DNA of 64,000 bases from Alphaproteobacteria bacterium (GCA_016869975.1 VGCZ01000015.1:43730-107729), one strand, 5' to 3'; counted from the stretch's first letter, positions 51,062 through 60,695 are shown. Program-made: numbers and translations. The notes: generated by a model not told the origin, from the sequence alone.

Positions 51062-51288
51062 ATGAAACGCAACGAAGCCATCTCCCGCCTCGAAGCCGCC
51101 GAGCCCGTGCTGCGCGCGCGGCGTAAGGCATCTTGTGTTGTTCGGCTCGATCGCCCGAGGCGAATCCCACGCCGACAGTGACGTCGATGTGCTGATCCAT
51201 GTCGACATGTCGCGCAAGTTCTCGCTGCTGGATCGCGCCGGCGGCGTCGCTGGGCCGCATTCTATCGGATAGCGTGGACGTGTTCTGA
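51062..51288 (+). pseudogene. Remnant of an MNT-type nucleotidyltransferase (frameshifted)
   Basis: Read with frame changes, this stretch gives MKRNEAISRLEAAEPVLRAR, then after a shift near 51122 FGSIARGESHADSDVDVLI, then after a second shift near 51240 SLGRILSDSVDVF and a stop. The middle segment is the catalytic G-S-x-A-R-G...D-S-D-x-D motif of minimal nucleotidyltransferases, often the antitoxin partner of HEPN toxins. Any single frame stops early, so it is inactive. No HEPN partner is visible. From 51289 to 51461 I see no gene; that stretch is the upstream region of the MFS gene. Confidence 0.75.
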
Positions 51289-51461
51289 CACCGAGGCTGA
51301 ATTCGCGCGAACCGTTGCGTGCTACCCTTCGATCTTGTGAACTCGTAACCAGCAGGGTGACTGGACAACGGTTCGAGCCGGACCGAGCCCGTGCGCCGCT
51401 TGCGCAACCACGGTGGGACCGGCTAGACACCGCGCTCCCGATTCCCGGACCGGTTTCAACC

Positions 51462-52634
51462 ATGGCTTCGGCCGCACCACCGTCACAGGCCGGCGCTTTG
51501 GCGCTGTGGCCTGTCTACGTCGCCATCTTCGGCGCCGGCGTCATGATGGGCACATCGATTCCCATCGTGCCGCTGGCGCTGGAGGCGCGTGGCGTCGACC
51601 GGCTGACCATCGGGTTGAGCGGCGCGCTGTGGTCGGTCGGCCTGCTGGTGTTCGGCGCCTATATCCCGCGCTGGGCCGAGCGTGTCGGCGCGGTGCGGCT
51701 GATCTGGCTGGCGCTGATCGGCTCGGCGGTGATCCAGCTTGTGCAGGGTTTCACGCTTGACCTGCCGGTGTGGGCGATCCTCATCCTGTGGTCGGCGCTG
51801 CGCTTCGTGCAGGGCGCGGCGGTCGGCATTCCCTGGCTGGTCACCGAGATCTGGATCAACCTCGTCGTCGAGGAACGCCACCGCGCGCGGGCGTTGGCGA
51901 TCTACGCCACCTTGATCGCCGGTGGCCTGGCCGCCGGGCCGCTGGTGCTCCAGATCGTGGGCGTCACGGGCGCAGCACCGTTCGTCGCCTGCGCCGCGCT
52001 TACCTTGGCCGCGGGCTTGCCGCTGCTGGCCGCGCGCGGTGCGCCGCGCATTGAGCCCGAAGCCGGCGGGCGCATGATGGACACGGTGTGGATCGCGCCT
52101 GTCGCGATGCTGGCGGCGCTGGCCGCCGGCACGGGCGAGACCGTGGTCTTCACCTTCCTGCCGATCTACGGCGTCGAGATCGGCGTCGACGCCAAGGAAG
52201 CGACGCTGTGGCAGACCGCCTTCGTCATCGGCAACCTCGCGCTGCAGCTACCGATCGGCTGGATCGCCGACCGCCTGCCGCGCCTTGGCGTGCTGCTGGC
52301 CTGCGTGCTGGCGAGCGCGCTGGCGGCCGCCATCCTGCCCTTCGTCGGCGCCTCGCCGTGGACGATGTGGCCGCTGCTGGTGATCTGGGGCGGCATCGCC
52401 TTCGGCATCTACACCGTGGGCCTCACCATCCTGGGCCAGCGCTTCGCCGCCGGCGACATGGCGCGGGCCAACGCCGCCTTCGTGATGATCTACACGGTGG
52501 GCAGCCTGATCGGCCCACCGATCAGCGGTGCCGCCATGGACGTCTTTGGCGGCCGCGGCCTGGGCTGGTCGCTGGCGGCGGCGTACGCGCTCTGCGCGCT
52601 GGCCATCGTGGTCATGGCCCGGCGCCGCGGCTGA
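51462..52634 (+). CDS. MFS transporter
   Basis: A 390-residue inner-membrane protein with twelve predicted helices in two halves; the loop GAYIPRWAERVGAVRL after helix two is the MFS loop signature in relaxed form. Start GVMMGTSIPIVPLALEARG resembles YcaD/multidrug-type members. Substrate unknown. ATG 51462 has only a weak ribosome site. The meaB gene follows by 31 bp and may share its transcript. Confidence 0.88.
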   Translation: MASAAPPSQAGALALWPVYVAIFGAGVMMGTSIPIVPLALEARGVDRLTIGLSGALWSVGLLVFGAYIPRWAERVGAVRLIWLALIGSAVIQLVQGFTLDLPVWAILILWSALRFVQGAAVGIPWLVTEIWINLVVEERHRARALAIYATLIAGGLAAGPLVLQIVGVTGAAPFVACAALTLAAGLPLLAARGAPRIEPEAGGRMMDTVWIAPVAMLAALAAGTGETVVFTFLPIYGVEIGVDAKEATLWQTAFVIGNLALQLPIGWIADRLPRLGVLLACVLASALAAAILPFVGASPWTMWPLLVIWGGIAFGIYTVGLTILGQRFAAGDMARANAAFVMIYTVGSLIGPPISGAAMDVFGGRGLGWSLAAAYALCALAIVVMARRRG

Positions 52635-52665
52635 CTTTTCGGGCGCCATCGGCTAGACCGCAGCG

Positions 52666-53664
52666 ATGACCGCCGCCGCCTCGCGCTCGCAGGCCCCCGA
52701 CGATCCGCTCCACGCGCCGCTGCTCGCAGGCGACCGCCGGGCGCTGGCGCGCGCCATCACTTTGGTCGAGTCGACCCGCGAGGACCACCGGCTGCGCGCC
52801 GACGCGCTTTTGAGCGCGTTGCTGCCGAAGACCGGCCGCTCGACGCGGCTGGGCATCACCGGAATTCCGGGCGTCGGCAAGTCGACCTTTATCGAGCGCT
52901 TCGGTCTGACGCTGATCGGCCAGGGCCATCGCGTCGCGGTGCTGGCGATCGATCCGTCGTCGAAGCGCACCGGCGGCTCGATCCTGGGCGACAAGACGCG
53001 CATGGAGCTTCTGTCGCGCGATCCCGCCGCCTTCATCCGCCCCTCGCCCGCCGGCACCACTTTGGGCGGGGTGGCGCGGCGCACGCGCGAGGCGATGCTG
53101 CTGGTCGAGGCCGCTGGCTACGACGTGGTGATCGTCGAGACCGTGGGCGTCGGCCAGTCGGAGACGGCGGTGGCCGACATGGTCGACATGTTCGTGCTGC
53201 TGCTGCCGCCGGCCGGCGGCGACGACCTGCAGGGCATCAAGAAGGGCGTGGTCGAGCTCGCCGATCTGCTGGTGGTCAACAAGGCTGATGGCGAGTTCAA
53301 GGCCGCCGCCCACCGCGCCGCCGCCGACTACGCCAACGCGCTGCGCCTGCTGCATCCGTCGACCGCGCGATGGACGCCCGAGGTACGGACATGTTCGGCG
53401 GTCGAGGGCGGCGGCGTCGCCGAGGTCTGGGAAACGGCGGGTCGCTTCCGCGCCGCCATCGGCGAGGCGGGCATCGCCAAGCGCCGGGCCGCGCAGGCGC
53501 GAGCCTGGCTGTGGAACGAGGTCGGCGAGACCTTGATGAGCGCGCTGCGCGGTCATGCCGACGTGAAGCGCCAGGTGGCGCAGCTGGAGCGCGAGGTCGA
53601 GCGTGGCGCGCTCGCGCCCTCGGCCGCCGCGCGCCGCTTGCTGGACGCGTTCCTCGGCCGATGA
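52666..53664 (+). CDS. meaB: Methylmalonyl-CoA mutase-associated GTPase MeaB
   Basis: A 332-residue G3E P-loop GTPase that loads and protects the cobalamin of methylmalonyl-CoA mutase. Seen: G1 [13 protein letters not shown] near residue 66, [21 protein letters not shown] (switch region, ~100-120), [10 protein letters not shown] (G3) and VVNKADG (G4). Its partner mutase is encoded at 45900-48056, so both parts of the propionyl-CoA route are in this window. The next gene starts inside its stop codon (ATGA). Confidence 0.94.
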   Translation: MTAAASRSQAPDDPLHAPLLAGDRRALARAITLVESTREDHRLRADALLSALLPKTGRSTRLGITGIPGVGKSTFIERFGLTLIGQGHRVAVLAIDPSSKRTGGSILGDKTRMELLSRDPAAFIRPSPAGTTLGGVARRTREAMLLVEAAGYDVVIVETVGVGQSETAVADMVDMFVLLLPPAGGDDLQGIKKGVVELADLLVVNKADGEFKAAAHRAAADYANALRLLHPSTARWTPEVRTCSAVEGGGVAEVWETAGRFRAAIGEAGIAKRRAAQARAWLWNEVGETLMSALRGHADVKRQVAQLEREVERGALAPSAAARRLLDAFLGR

Positions 53665-54215
53665 AGAAACGCACCATCACCCAAGGCCGCAAGGCGGTCG
53701 CCAAGACCATCGCACGCAAGCTGGGCGTGAAGGCCAGCGGTGTGCGTGGGGCGAAGGTCGATCGCGCCAAGGTCGCGGGCGAGGCGCTGCCGTTCTGGAA
53801 GCGCAAGACGCTCGCGCAGATGAGCCTGCGGGAGTGGGAGTCGCTGTGCGACGGCTGCGGCAAATGCTGCGTGCACAAGCTGGAGTGGGAGGGCACGACC
53901 GAGGTGGTGCAGACCAATGTCTGCTGCCAGATGCTCGACACCCACAGCTGCCAGTGCAAGGACTACCCCAATCGCAAGGCCGTGGTGCCGGACTGCATCC
54001 AGCTCACGCCGGGCGTGGTCGCCGAGATGGACTGGTTGCCCGCGACCTGCGCCTATCGCCTCGTGCTGCAAGGCAAGGATCTCTACTGGTGGCATCCGCT
54101 GGTCTCGGGTGACCCCGAGACGGTGCACGAGGCCGGCGTCTCGGCGCGAGACCGGGTGATCTCCGAGCTGGAGATCAAGGATCATTGCGACCACGTGCTC
54201 GACGACTGGATGTGA
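53661..54215 (+). CDS. YcgN/UPF0260-type cysteine-cluster protein
   Basis: A 184-residue protein with the CxxCxxCC-type cluster CDGCGKCC (near residue 71), followed by NVCCQML, SCQCKDY and VPDC, and a C-terminal [11 protein letters not shown]: a metal or Fe-S binding family of unknown function. Relative to E. coli YcgN it has an extra basic N-terminus of about 40 residues (many Lys/Arg). The start ATG overlaps the meaB stop, and the GNAT start GTG overlaps its own stop, so three genes are coupled. Confidence 0.85.
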   Translation: MKKRTITQGRKAVAKTIARKLGVKASGVRGAKVDRAKVAGEALPFWKRKTLAQMSLREWESLCDGCGKCCVHKLEWEGTTEVVQTNVCCQMLDTHSCQCKDYPNRKAVVPDCIQLTPGVVAEMDWLPATCAYRLVLQGKDLYWWHPLVSGDPETVHEAGVSARDRVISELEIKDHCDHVLDDWM

Positions 54216-54763
54216 TCGTGTCGGGTCCCGTCTTGACGACCGAGCGGCTGATCCTGCGGCCGTGGCGCGACGAGGACCTCGCGCCCTTCGCTGCGATGAA
54301 CGCCGACCCCGAGGTCATGCGCCATTTCCCGGCGACGCTGAGCCGCGCCGAGAGCGACGCGTCGGCTGGCCGCATCCGCGAGGGTTTCGCCGCGCAGGGC
54401 TTTGGCCTGTGGGCGGTCGAGGTTCCCGGCGCGACGCCGTTCGCCGGCTTCGTCGGCCTGTCGGTGCCGCGCTTCGAGGCTCCCTTCATGCCCTGCGTCG
54501 AGATCGGCTGGCGGCTGGCGACGGCGTATTGGGGAAAGGGCTACGCCAGCGAGGGCGCCCGGGCGGCTCTGGCCTTCGGCTTCGGTACTCGGAAGCTGGC
54601 CGAGATCGTCTCCTTCACCGTGGTCGCCAACCTGCCGTCGCGCCGGGTGATGGAGCGGCTGGGCATGCGCCATGACCCGTCGGGTGATTTCGACCACCCC
54701 TCGTTGCCCGAGGGCCACCGGCTGCGACGCCATGTGCTGTATCGGCTGACAGCGCCCAAGTGA
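54212..54763 (+). CDS. GNAT-family N-acetyltransferase (RimJ/RimL type)
   Basis: A 183-residue acetyltransferase: [19 protein letters not shown] at the N-terminus, the acetyl-CoA loop region [16 protein letters not shown] (~111-126), [19 protein letters not shown] and a closing HVLYRL. It resembles enzymes acetylating ribosomal-protein N-termini or small amines; the target is not known. GTG 54212 overlaps the previous stop (GTGA); GTG 54218 is an alternative. Confidence 0.88.
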   Translation: MIVSGPVLTTERLILRPWRDEDLAPFAAMNADPEVMRHFPATLSRAESDASAGRIREGFAAQGFGLWAVEVPGATPFAGFVGLSVPRFEAPFMPCVEIGWRLATAYWGKGYASEGARAALAFGFGTRKLAEIVSFTVVANLPSRRVMERLGMRHDPSGDFDHPSLPEGHRLRRHVLYRLTAPK

Positions 54764-54801
54764 TTGATTCGGCGTATATTTTGGCCGCCGGCTGGCGTCG
54801 C

Positions 54802-54830
54802 TTGACCGCGCCCGCCGGGTTGCGTACAAG
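54802..54830 (+). promoter_or_regulatory. Predicted sigma-70-type promoter of rpmB
   Basis: TTGACC at 54802-54807 and TACAAG at 54825-54830 with a 17-bp spacer: 5/6 and 4/6 matches to consensus. It lies 54 bp upstream of the rpmB start, where a strong promoter is expected. Confidence 0.5.
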
Positions 54831-54842
54831 TCCGCCCGCACG

Positions 54843-54871
54843 CCGGCCCCTCGGGCCGGTTCTTCGTTTTT
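54843..54871 (+). promoter_or_regulatory. Hairpin and T-rich tract in the rpmB leader
   Basis: Perfect 7-bp stem ccggccc / gggccgg with a ctc loop at 54843-54859, followed by ttcttcgttttt. It has the form of an intrinsic terminator but sits between the predicted rpmB promoter and the start codon, so it may act as an attenuator. Alternatively it ends the upstream GNAT operon. Confidence 0.45.
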
Positions 54872-54884
54872 CGGGACCCGTATC

Positions 54885-55190
54885 ATGACCCGTCGTTGCG
54901 AGCTGTCCGGCAAGAGCGTCCAGGTCGGCCACATCGTCAGCCACGCCAACAACAAGACCAAGCGGCGTTTCCTGCCGAACCTGCAGGACACCTCGGTCCT
55001 GTCCGACGCGCTGGGCCACAGCGTGCGCCTGCGGCTCACGCCGCGCGCCATCCGCACGCTGGAGCACAATGGCGGGCTCGACGCCTACCTGCTGAACACC
55101 GGCAACTCCAAGCTCACCGACGAGATGAAGGCGCTGAAGCGCCGCGTCGTCGCCGCCAAGGCCCGCAAGGACGCCAAGGCCGCCGCCTGA
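54885..55190 (+). CDS. rpmB: 50S ribosomal protein L28
   Basis: A 101-residue ribosomal protein: MTRRCELSGKSVQVGH, SHANNKTKRRFLPNLQ and LRLTPRAIRTLEHNGGLDAYL, with a basic C-terminus. It is the longer alphaproteobacterial form. It is transcribed alone, with a promoter-like sequence upstream and an intrinsic terminator downstream. rpmG is not adjacent. Confidence 0.97.
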   Translation: MTRRCELSGKSVQVGHIVSHANNKTKRRFLPNLQDTSVLSDALGHSVRLRLTPRAIRTLEHNGGLDAYLLNTGNSKLTDEMKALKRRVVAAKARKDAKAAA

Positions 55191-55214
55191 TCGACTGATC
55201 GGCGACGTCCGGAC

Positions 55215-55240
55215 AAGGCCCGCGCGAGCGGGCCTTTTTT
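55215..55240 (+). terminator. Rho-independent terminator of rpmB
   Basis: Perfect 9-bp stem aaggcccgc / gcgggcctt with a 4-nt gcga loop, ending in a run of six Ts (55235-55240). It lies 24 bp after the rpmB stop. Confidence 0.9.
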
Positions 55241-55245
55241 GTCGC

Positions 55246-57249
55246 CTACTGGATGACGCGCAGGATGCTGTTGAAGTCGTCGGTCCACAGCCCGACCTCG
55301 GGCCGGTCGGGCAGGCCGGTGGCGATCGGCGCGATGCGGGGGTGCTTGAGCAGTTCGATATCCGTGGTCATCAGCACCCAATCGCTGACGCGCTTGCCGT
55401 CCGTGCCTCTGTCGACGATGCGGAACGAGGTCAGGCCGCGGGCCCGCGCCAGGTTGAGCAGCGGCGCGCTGAGGTCGAGGAAGCGGTTGCTGATGTGGAA
55501 GGCGATCACGCCGCCCTGGCGGATGTGCCTGACATAGAGGTCGAGCGCCTCGGCCGTGATCAGGTGCATGGGAATCGAATCGCCGGAGAACGCGTCGACC
55601 GCCAGCACGTCGTACTTCTGCGGGCCCTCGTGCTCGAGCTTCAGGCGCGCGTCGCCCAGCACGATCTCGATCCTGGCCTTGCTGTCGGCGAGGTAGGTGA
55701 AATCGCGCTGAGCGATGTCGATGACGCGCTGGTTGATCTCGTAGAAGCGGATCACGCCGCCCGGCTTGCCGTAGGCGGCCAGCGCGCCGGCGCCCAGGCC
55801 GATGATGCCGATGCGCAGCGGCTTGTCGCCCTGTGCCTCGATGACGCGCCCGGCACCGCCGTCGCGGCGGTAATAGACGCTGGGCTCGAAGCGCCGCTCG
55901 GGCGTCAGGTATTGCCGGCCGTGGGAGATGCCGCCGTGCGACAGGCCGCGCTCGCGCTCGGCGCCTTCGCCGGTCTCGTTGACCCGCAGCACGCCATAGA
56001 AGTTGCGCGTCACCAGCAGCGTCTGGTTGCGGATCTGCTGGACGTGGATGCCGACGGCCAGCGCGACGCCGAACAGGCCGAGGAGCAGCGGGACGCGGGC
56101 GTAGCGGATCGCCTCGCCGGTACGCTTCATCGCCAGCACCAGCAGCGCCGCCAGCCCGATCTCGAGCTCGAAAAAATCTGGCAGCGCCAGCGGCGAGAGG
56201 ATACCGACCAGCGCTGCGCCCACCGCCCCGCCGAGCGCGATCGTGAGGTAGAAGCCGGTGAGATGCGACGGCGACGGCTTGGCGCGCACCAGCTCGCCGT
56301 GACAGACCATGCAGCCGACGAACAATCCGGCGCAGAAGAGGCTGACCTGCACGATCAGGTCGAAGCGCAGGCGATCGTCGAGCAGCGCCCAGCACATGCC
56401 CATGACCAGAACGCCGAGCAGCGGCATGAAGAGCGCCGGGCGATACCAGCCGGCGCTTTCAAAGGTCAGGATGAAGGTGATCAGATAGAGCGCCAGCGGC
56501 AGCACCCACAGCAGCGGCACGGCGGCGACGTTCTGGGTGAGGTGGTTGGAGACCGCCAACAGCAGGATCGAGCCGATCGCCGCGAAGGTGGTCCATAGCG
56601 CGTAATCACCCATGGTCGGCGGGGCGCCCGCCTCGGCGGCGGTCTCGGCCGCCACGACGGGTTTCGCCGGCAGGCGCGCGTCGCGCCAGGTCGCGAACAA
56701 CGCGACGGCGACGAACAGAACATAGCCGCCCGACCACAGCCAGGCCTGCGCCTTGGTCGCGAGCGTCGGCTCGAGCAGCAGCGGATAGCCCAGCAGCGCC
56801 AGCAGCGAGGCGAGATTGGAGAGCGCGAACAGGCGATAAGGGCTCGCGCCGGGCTTCTCGCGCGCGAACCAGGCCTGCACCAGCGGGCTGTTGGCCGACA
56901 GCGCGGCGAAGGGCAGGCCGATGGTGGCGGCGAGGAAGCCGATAATGCGCCAGGTCGGGCTTTCCTCGCCGCTGGGCTTCCACGACGGATCGGCCAGCAC
57001 CGGCAGCCAAAGCAGGCTGGCCAGCAGGATCGCGCCGTGCAGCAGCGCGCGCGGCTTGGGCGCCATGCGGCGCGTGACGTGGTCGGCGTAGGCGTAACCC
57101 GCCAGCAGCACGCACTGGAAGAAGACCAGGCAGGTCGTCCACACCGCCGAGGCGCCGCCGAACCACGGCAGCGCCTGGCGCGCGACCAGCGGCTGGACGA
57201 GGAACAGCAGGAACGATCCGAGGAAGATTGTCAGCGCGTGAACCGGCAT
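55246..57249 (-). CDS. Membrane-fused spermidine synthase-like protein 1
   Basis: A 667-residue protein. The first ~390 residues hold about ten to twelve membrane helices (start IFLGSFLLFLVQPLVARQ, then FGGASAVW). The C-terminal ~260 residues are a spermidine-synthase Rossmann domain: IGIIGLGAGALAAYG, FYEINQ, VLGDARLKLE, and the catalytic-loop DAFSGDSIPMHL, ending WTDDFNSIL. The reaction is unproven; the fused family may transfer an aminopropyl group or another group at the membrane. It is the first of three paralogues in 8.4 kb. The ribosome site before ATG 57249 is weak. Confidence 0.9.
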   Translation of the reverse strand: MPVHALTIFLGSFLLFLVQPLVARQALPWFGGASAVWTTCLVFFQCVLLAGYAYADHVTRRMAPKPRALLHGAILLASLLWLPVLADPSWKPSGEESPTWRIIGFLAATIGLPFAALSANSPLVQAWFAREKPGASPYRLFALSNLASLLALLGYPLLLEPTLATKAQAWLWSGGYVLFVAVALFATWRDARLPAKPVVAAETAAEAGAPPTMGDYALWTTFAAIGSILLLAVSNHLTQNVAAVPLLWVLPLALYLITFILTFESAGWYRPALFMPLLGVLVMGMCWALLDDRLRFDLIVQVSLFCAGLFVGCMVCHGELVRAKPSPSHLTGFYLTIALGGAVGAALVGILSPLALPDFFELEIGLAALLVLAMKRTGEAIRYARVPLLLGLFGVALAVGIHVQQIRNQTLLVTRNFYGVLRVNETGEGAERERGLSHGGISHGRQYLTPERRFEPSVYYRRDGGAGRVIEAQGDKPLRIGIIGLGAGALAAYGKPGGVIRFYEINQRVIDIAQRDFTYLADSKARIEIVLGDARLKLEHEGPQKYDVLAVDAFSGDSIPMHLITAEALDLYVRHIRQGGVIAFHISNRFLDLSAPLLNLARARGLTSFRIVDRGTDGKRVSDWVLMTTDIELLKHPRIAPIATGLPDRPEVGLWTDDFNSILRVIQ

Positions 57250-57346
57250 TTTGTCGCCGTGGTGCGGTCCCGCCGACGCGGAACCGGAGGAGGGATTTAG
57301 AGTCTACAGAAGCGCGGCTTTTCCGTCGAGGTTCGCGCGACGCCGC

Positions 57347-59437
57347 TCACCACTTGACCAGTGGCAGGACGCTCGAGCGGTCGTCGGTCCACACGCCCCA
57401 TTGCGGCTGCGCCGTGAATAGCGTGATGGCGGGCTTGAGCACCGGCGAGTCGAGCAGTGCCGGATTGCGCGTCAGCACAATCCAGTCGCTGACGATCCAG
57501 CCCTTCTCGTCGAGATCGCGCGCCAGCGCCGAGTGAAGGCCGAGCCGGTCAGCGGCGTTCTTCACCAGCGGCGCCAGATCGAGGAACTTGTTGCTGACAT
57601 GCACCACCAGCGCGCCGTCGCGCGCGACGTGCTTCATGTAGATATCGAACGCCTCGAGGGTCAGCAGATGGATCGGGATCGCGTCGCCGCTGAAGGCGTC
57701 GATGGCGAGCAGGCCGTATTGCTGCGGCTCCTCGCGCTCGAGCCGGATGCGCGCGTCGCCGGGCACAATCTCGATCTTCGCCGGCGTGCGGTTGACGAAG
57801 GTAAAGTCGCGCCGCGCCACGATGGGCATGACGGGATCGATGTCGTAGAAGCGCACGACGTCGCCGGCGCGGCCGTGCGCGGCCATCACGCCGCTGCCTA
57901 GGCCGACGATACCGATGCGCCGGGGCTGCGCCGGCAGCGAGCGTAGGACCCGGCCGATGCCGGACTCCTCGCGGTAGTAGCCGGTGGCCTGGAGCTGGCG
58001 TTCGATCGCCATCATCTGGAAGCCGTGCAGGATGGCGCCGTGCACCAGCGAGCGCGAGTGGTCCTGCGAGCCCTTGTTGCTCTCCGTCACACGCAGCACG
58101 CCGTAGAAATTGCGCTGCACCGAGACGGTGCGCGAGCGGTCGGTCTCGTAGCGGTCCCACACGGCGGCGGCGCCGCTGGCGAACACCAGCAGGGCGAGCG
58201 CGCCGGCCAGGCCGCGCACCGCCCACGACTCGACCCATGCCGCCGCGCCGATCGGCTTGCCGCGGCGCCTGCGCCACCAGGCGATGACGTGCGACTCCAA
58301 TCGCGGGATGGCGAGCGCCATCGGCGCGGCCACCAACGCCAGCACGATGCCCAGATCGTACTGGTCGTGCAGGACCGCCGGCGCCAGCAGGCCGATCGCC
58401 AGGCCGCCCAACGCGCCGCCCAGGGCCATCGCCAGATAATAGGGGCCGAGCTTCGCCGGCGCGGGTCGGCGCGCCGACACCTCGCCGTGGCAGAACAGGC
58501 AGACCATGAACAGGCCGCCGACGAAGATCAGCAGGTTGGGTTTGAGCTTGAAGGCGAAGGGATCGATGATCAGAGTCCAGGCCATCGCGCCGGTCGCCAG
58601 CGCCGCGGCCACCAGCCACATCGGCCGCACATAGCCCAGCCGGCCGTCGAACCAGGCCACGAAGGTCAGCAGGTACACGGCGAGCGGCGGGATCCACAGC
58701 ATCGGCACCGGCGCCACGTCGCGGGTCAGGAACTCGGTGACGGTCACCAACAGCGCCGAAGGCACCGCCGACAGCACGACGATCATCCACAGCGGCGTCG
58801 GCCGGACGTCGATGCCCATGTCCTCGGCCGGAGCCGTACGCGCCGGCTCGATGTCCCGGGCGGACCCGATGCGCCAGGCGAACGCGACCATCAGCAGGGC
58901 GTAGACGGCGAAAACGGCCGACCACACCCAGGTCTGCGCGCGCAGGCCGAGCCACGGCTCGACGGCGAAGGGGTAGGCGACCAGCGCCGCCAGCGAAGCG
59001 ATGTTGGACAGCGCGAACAGCCGCCAGGGCGCGGCGCCGGCGCGCGCCAGCCAACCCTGCACCAGCGGGCTGGTCGAGGCGAGCAGGCAGTAGGTCGGGC
59101 CGATGCCCAGGGCGAGTGAGATCAGGATGCCCAGCGCCGGATCGCCCGTGCCATCGGCGGAGGTCGTGCCGCCCAGGCCCAGCGGCAGGGCGGCGAGGCT
59201 GGCGACAATCAGCGCGACATGGAGCCAGCGCTGCGTCTGCCAGGCGAGCTTGGCGGTGATGAAGGCGGCGTAGGCATAGCCCAGCAGCAGCGCCACCTGG
59301 AAGAACACCAGGCAGGCGCTCCAGATCGCTGCACCGCCGCCGAAGCGCGGCAGCAGCAGACGTCCGACGATGGGCTGCACCAGGAACAGCAGCAGCGCAC
59401 CCAGCATGACCGCACCGGCGGCGAGGAAGCGGGTCAT
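57347..59437 (-). CDS. Membrane-fused spermidine synthase-like protein 2
   Basis: A 696-residue paralogue with the same plan. Membrane half begins MLGALLLFLVQPIVGRLLLPRFGGG; the Rossmann half has IGIVGLGSGVMAAHGR, FYDIDPVM, IVPGDARIRLE and IDAFSGDAIPIHL, and ends WTDDRSSVLPL. It differs from copies 1 and 3 in a VGLRAQTW-type loop and in having HG for YG in the Rossmann loop, so it is the most diverged of the three. aagagg precedes ATG 59437. A family B repeat lies 60 bp upstream. Confidence 0.9.
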   Translation of the reverse strand: MTRFLAAGAVMLGALLLFLVQPIVGRLLLPRFGGGAAIWSACLVFFQVALLLGYAYAAFITAKLAWQTQRWLHVALIVASLAALPLGLGGTTSADGTGDPALGILISLALGIGPTYCLLASTSPLVQGWLARAGAAPWRLFALSNIASLAALVAYPFAVEPWLGLRAQTWVWSAVFAVYALLMVAFAWRIGSARDIEPARTAPAEDMGIDVRPTPLWMIVVLSAVPSALLVTVTEFLTRDVAPVPMLWIPPLAVYLLTFVAWFDGRLGYVRPMWLVAAALATGAMAWTLIIDPFAFKLKPNLLIFVGGLFMVCLFCHGEVSARRPAPAKLGPYYLAMALGGALGGLAIGLLAPAVLHDQYDLGIVLALVAAPMALAIPRLESHVIAWWRRRRGKPIGAAAWVESWAVRGLAGALALLVFASGAAAVWDRYETDRSRTVSVQRNFYGVLRVTESNKGSQDHSRSLVHGAILHGFQMMAIERQLQATGYYREESGIGRVLRSLPAQPRRIGIVGLGSGVMAAHGRAGDVVRFYDIDPVMPIVARRDFTFVNRTPAKIEIVPGDARIRLEREEPQQYGLLAIDAFSGDAIPIHLLTLEAFDIYMKHVARDGALVVHVSNKFLDLAPLVKNAADRLGLHSALARDLDEKGWIVSDWIVLTRNPALLDSPVLKPAITLFTAQPQWGVWTDDRSSVLPLVKW

Positions 59438-59495
59438 TGAGTCACCTCTTCCTTCCCTACTCCAGGCAGAACGATCGCACGTGGGTCGCCGTTGT

Positions 59496-59529
59496 TTTGC
59501 TTCTCCCCGCGAAGACGGGGAGAAGCAAA
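59496..59529. repeat. Palindromic repeat, family B, copy 3
   Basis: Perfect 13-bp arms tttgcttctcccc / ggggagaagcaaa around gcgaagac. It lies between two minus-strand genes. Confidence 0.85.
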
Positions 59530-59579
59530 GAACGTCGTGTGCGATAGCTACGCCCTTCCGGGTAATGCGCTTGTCCGAC

Positions 59580-60614
59580 TCACGGCATCAGCTCGAAATG
59601 CAGCAGGATCGTGCGCTGCAGGGGGTTGAAGTTGTCGTCCGACAGCAGCCACAGCAGCGTCTCGCCGCGCGGCCCTCTGCCGGCGGCGACGCCCTCGAGG
59701 TTGTCGACCGAGAACGGGTGGCGCAGCCAGGCCACTTCCTCGCCGCGCACGATCGCATCGGGCGTGATGTCGGCCACGCGCACGCGCTTGACCGCGACGC
59801 GCACGCCGCGCGCCCGGTCGAAGGCGCGTTCGAGCAGCACGATATCGCCGTCGGGTAGCACGGCGGCCGAAGTCGGCCGATGCTCGCCGTCGCGCGTCTG
59901 GTAGTGGAACCTGCGCCAGACGGCGGCGTCGTCGACGATCCAGCCGAGCGCCGTACCCGGCCGCTCGCTCGCATCCTCGCTGATCAGCACCGTGCGGCGA
60001 TCGGGCAGCACCACCATCGCCTCGACGCCGCCATTGACCGGCTGGCGCCGGAATTCCGGCGGCGTGGTCAGCCGCCGCGGCCGGCCGGCTAGGCCCTGGC
60101 CGTCCCTCTCCTCGCCGGGCGGATACTGCAGCACGCGGTGATCGCGCTCGAAGCTCACCAGCCAGCCGCCATCGGGCAGGCGGACCAGGCCTTCGGCGTC
60201 GGTCTCCATCTTGCTGCCCAGGAGCTGGCCGTCCTCGCCGCGCAGCGAGCCGATCAGGCCGGGCTCGACGCCGATCAGCCGGCCGTCCGTGTCGTAGCGC
60301 ATTGTCGTGGCTAGCCAGGAGCCCTCGTCGGACACGCTGCGAAAGGTGCGGCCATCGGGCGCGACCCACAGATCGGACCAGCCGCCGAAGCGCGGCTCCC
60401 GCGCGGTCAGCACCAATCCCCCGCGCCAGCGCAGCTTGCCGATCTCGGCGAGGGCGGGATCCTCGATGTTGAGCGGGATGGCCCGGGCCGAGATCTCGAT
60501 CGGTGCAGCCGGCGCCGGCTCGCGCGCGGCCGTCGAGCCGGCGGCGACCAACGACAGCGCCGCGAGCAGCGCCGGCAGGCTGATCGCGATATCGCGGACG
60601 CGGAATGGAACCAT
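59580..60614 (-). CDS. Secreted phytase-like esterase-domain protein
   Basis: A 344-residue exported protein: signal peptide from MVPFRVRDIAIS to GSTAAREP, then a six-bladed-propeller-like domain with FGGWSDLWVAPDGRTFRSVSDEG, GWLVSFERDHRV, GVEAMVVLPDRR and VDNLEGVAAGRG. This matches the 'esterase-like activity of phytase' family; the substrate is not known. The start is the ATG at 60614; its ribosome site is weak. It is divergent from the dienelactone-hydrolase-like gene. Confidence 0.82.
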   Translation of the reverse strand: MVPFRVRDIAISLPALLAALSLVAAGSTAAREPAPAAPIEISARAIPLNIEDPALAEIGKLRWRGGLVLTAREPRFGGWSDLWVAPDGRTFRSVSDEGSWLATTMRYDTDGRLIGVEPGLIGSLRGEDGQLLGSKMETDAEGLVRLPDGGWLVSFERDHRVLQYPPGEERDGQGLAGRPRRLTTPPEFRRQPVNGGVEAMVVLPDRRTVLISEDASERPGTALGWIVDDAAVWRRFHYQTRDGEHRPTSAAVLPDGDIVLLERAFDRARGVRVAVKRVRVADITPDAIVRGEEVAWLRHPFSVDNLEGVAAGRGPRGETLLWLLSDDNFNPLQRTILLHFELMP

Positions 60615-60695
60615 GCGGTACGGGTCTCGGGGGACGCAAGGGCTCGCGACGATTGTGCCATGGCGAGGCCACCATTCCACGCCTAGAATCGCTTC

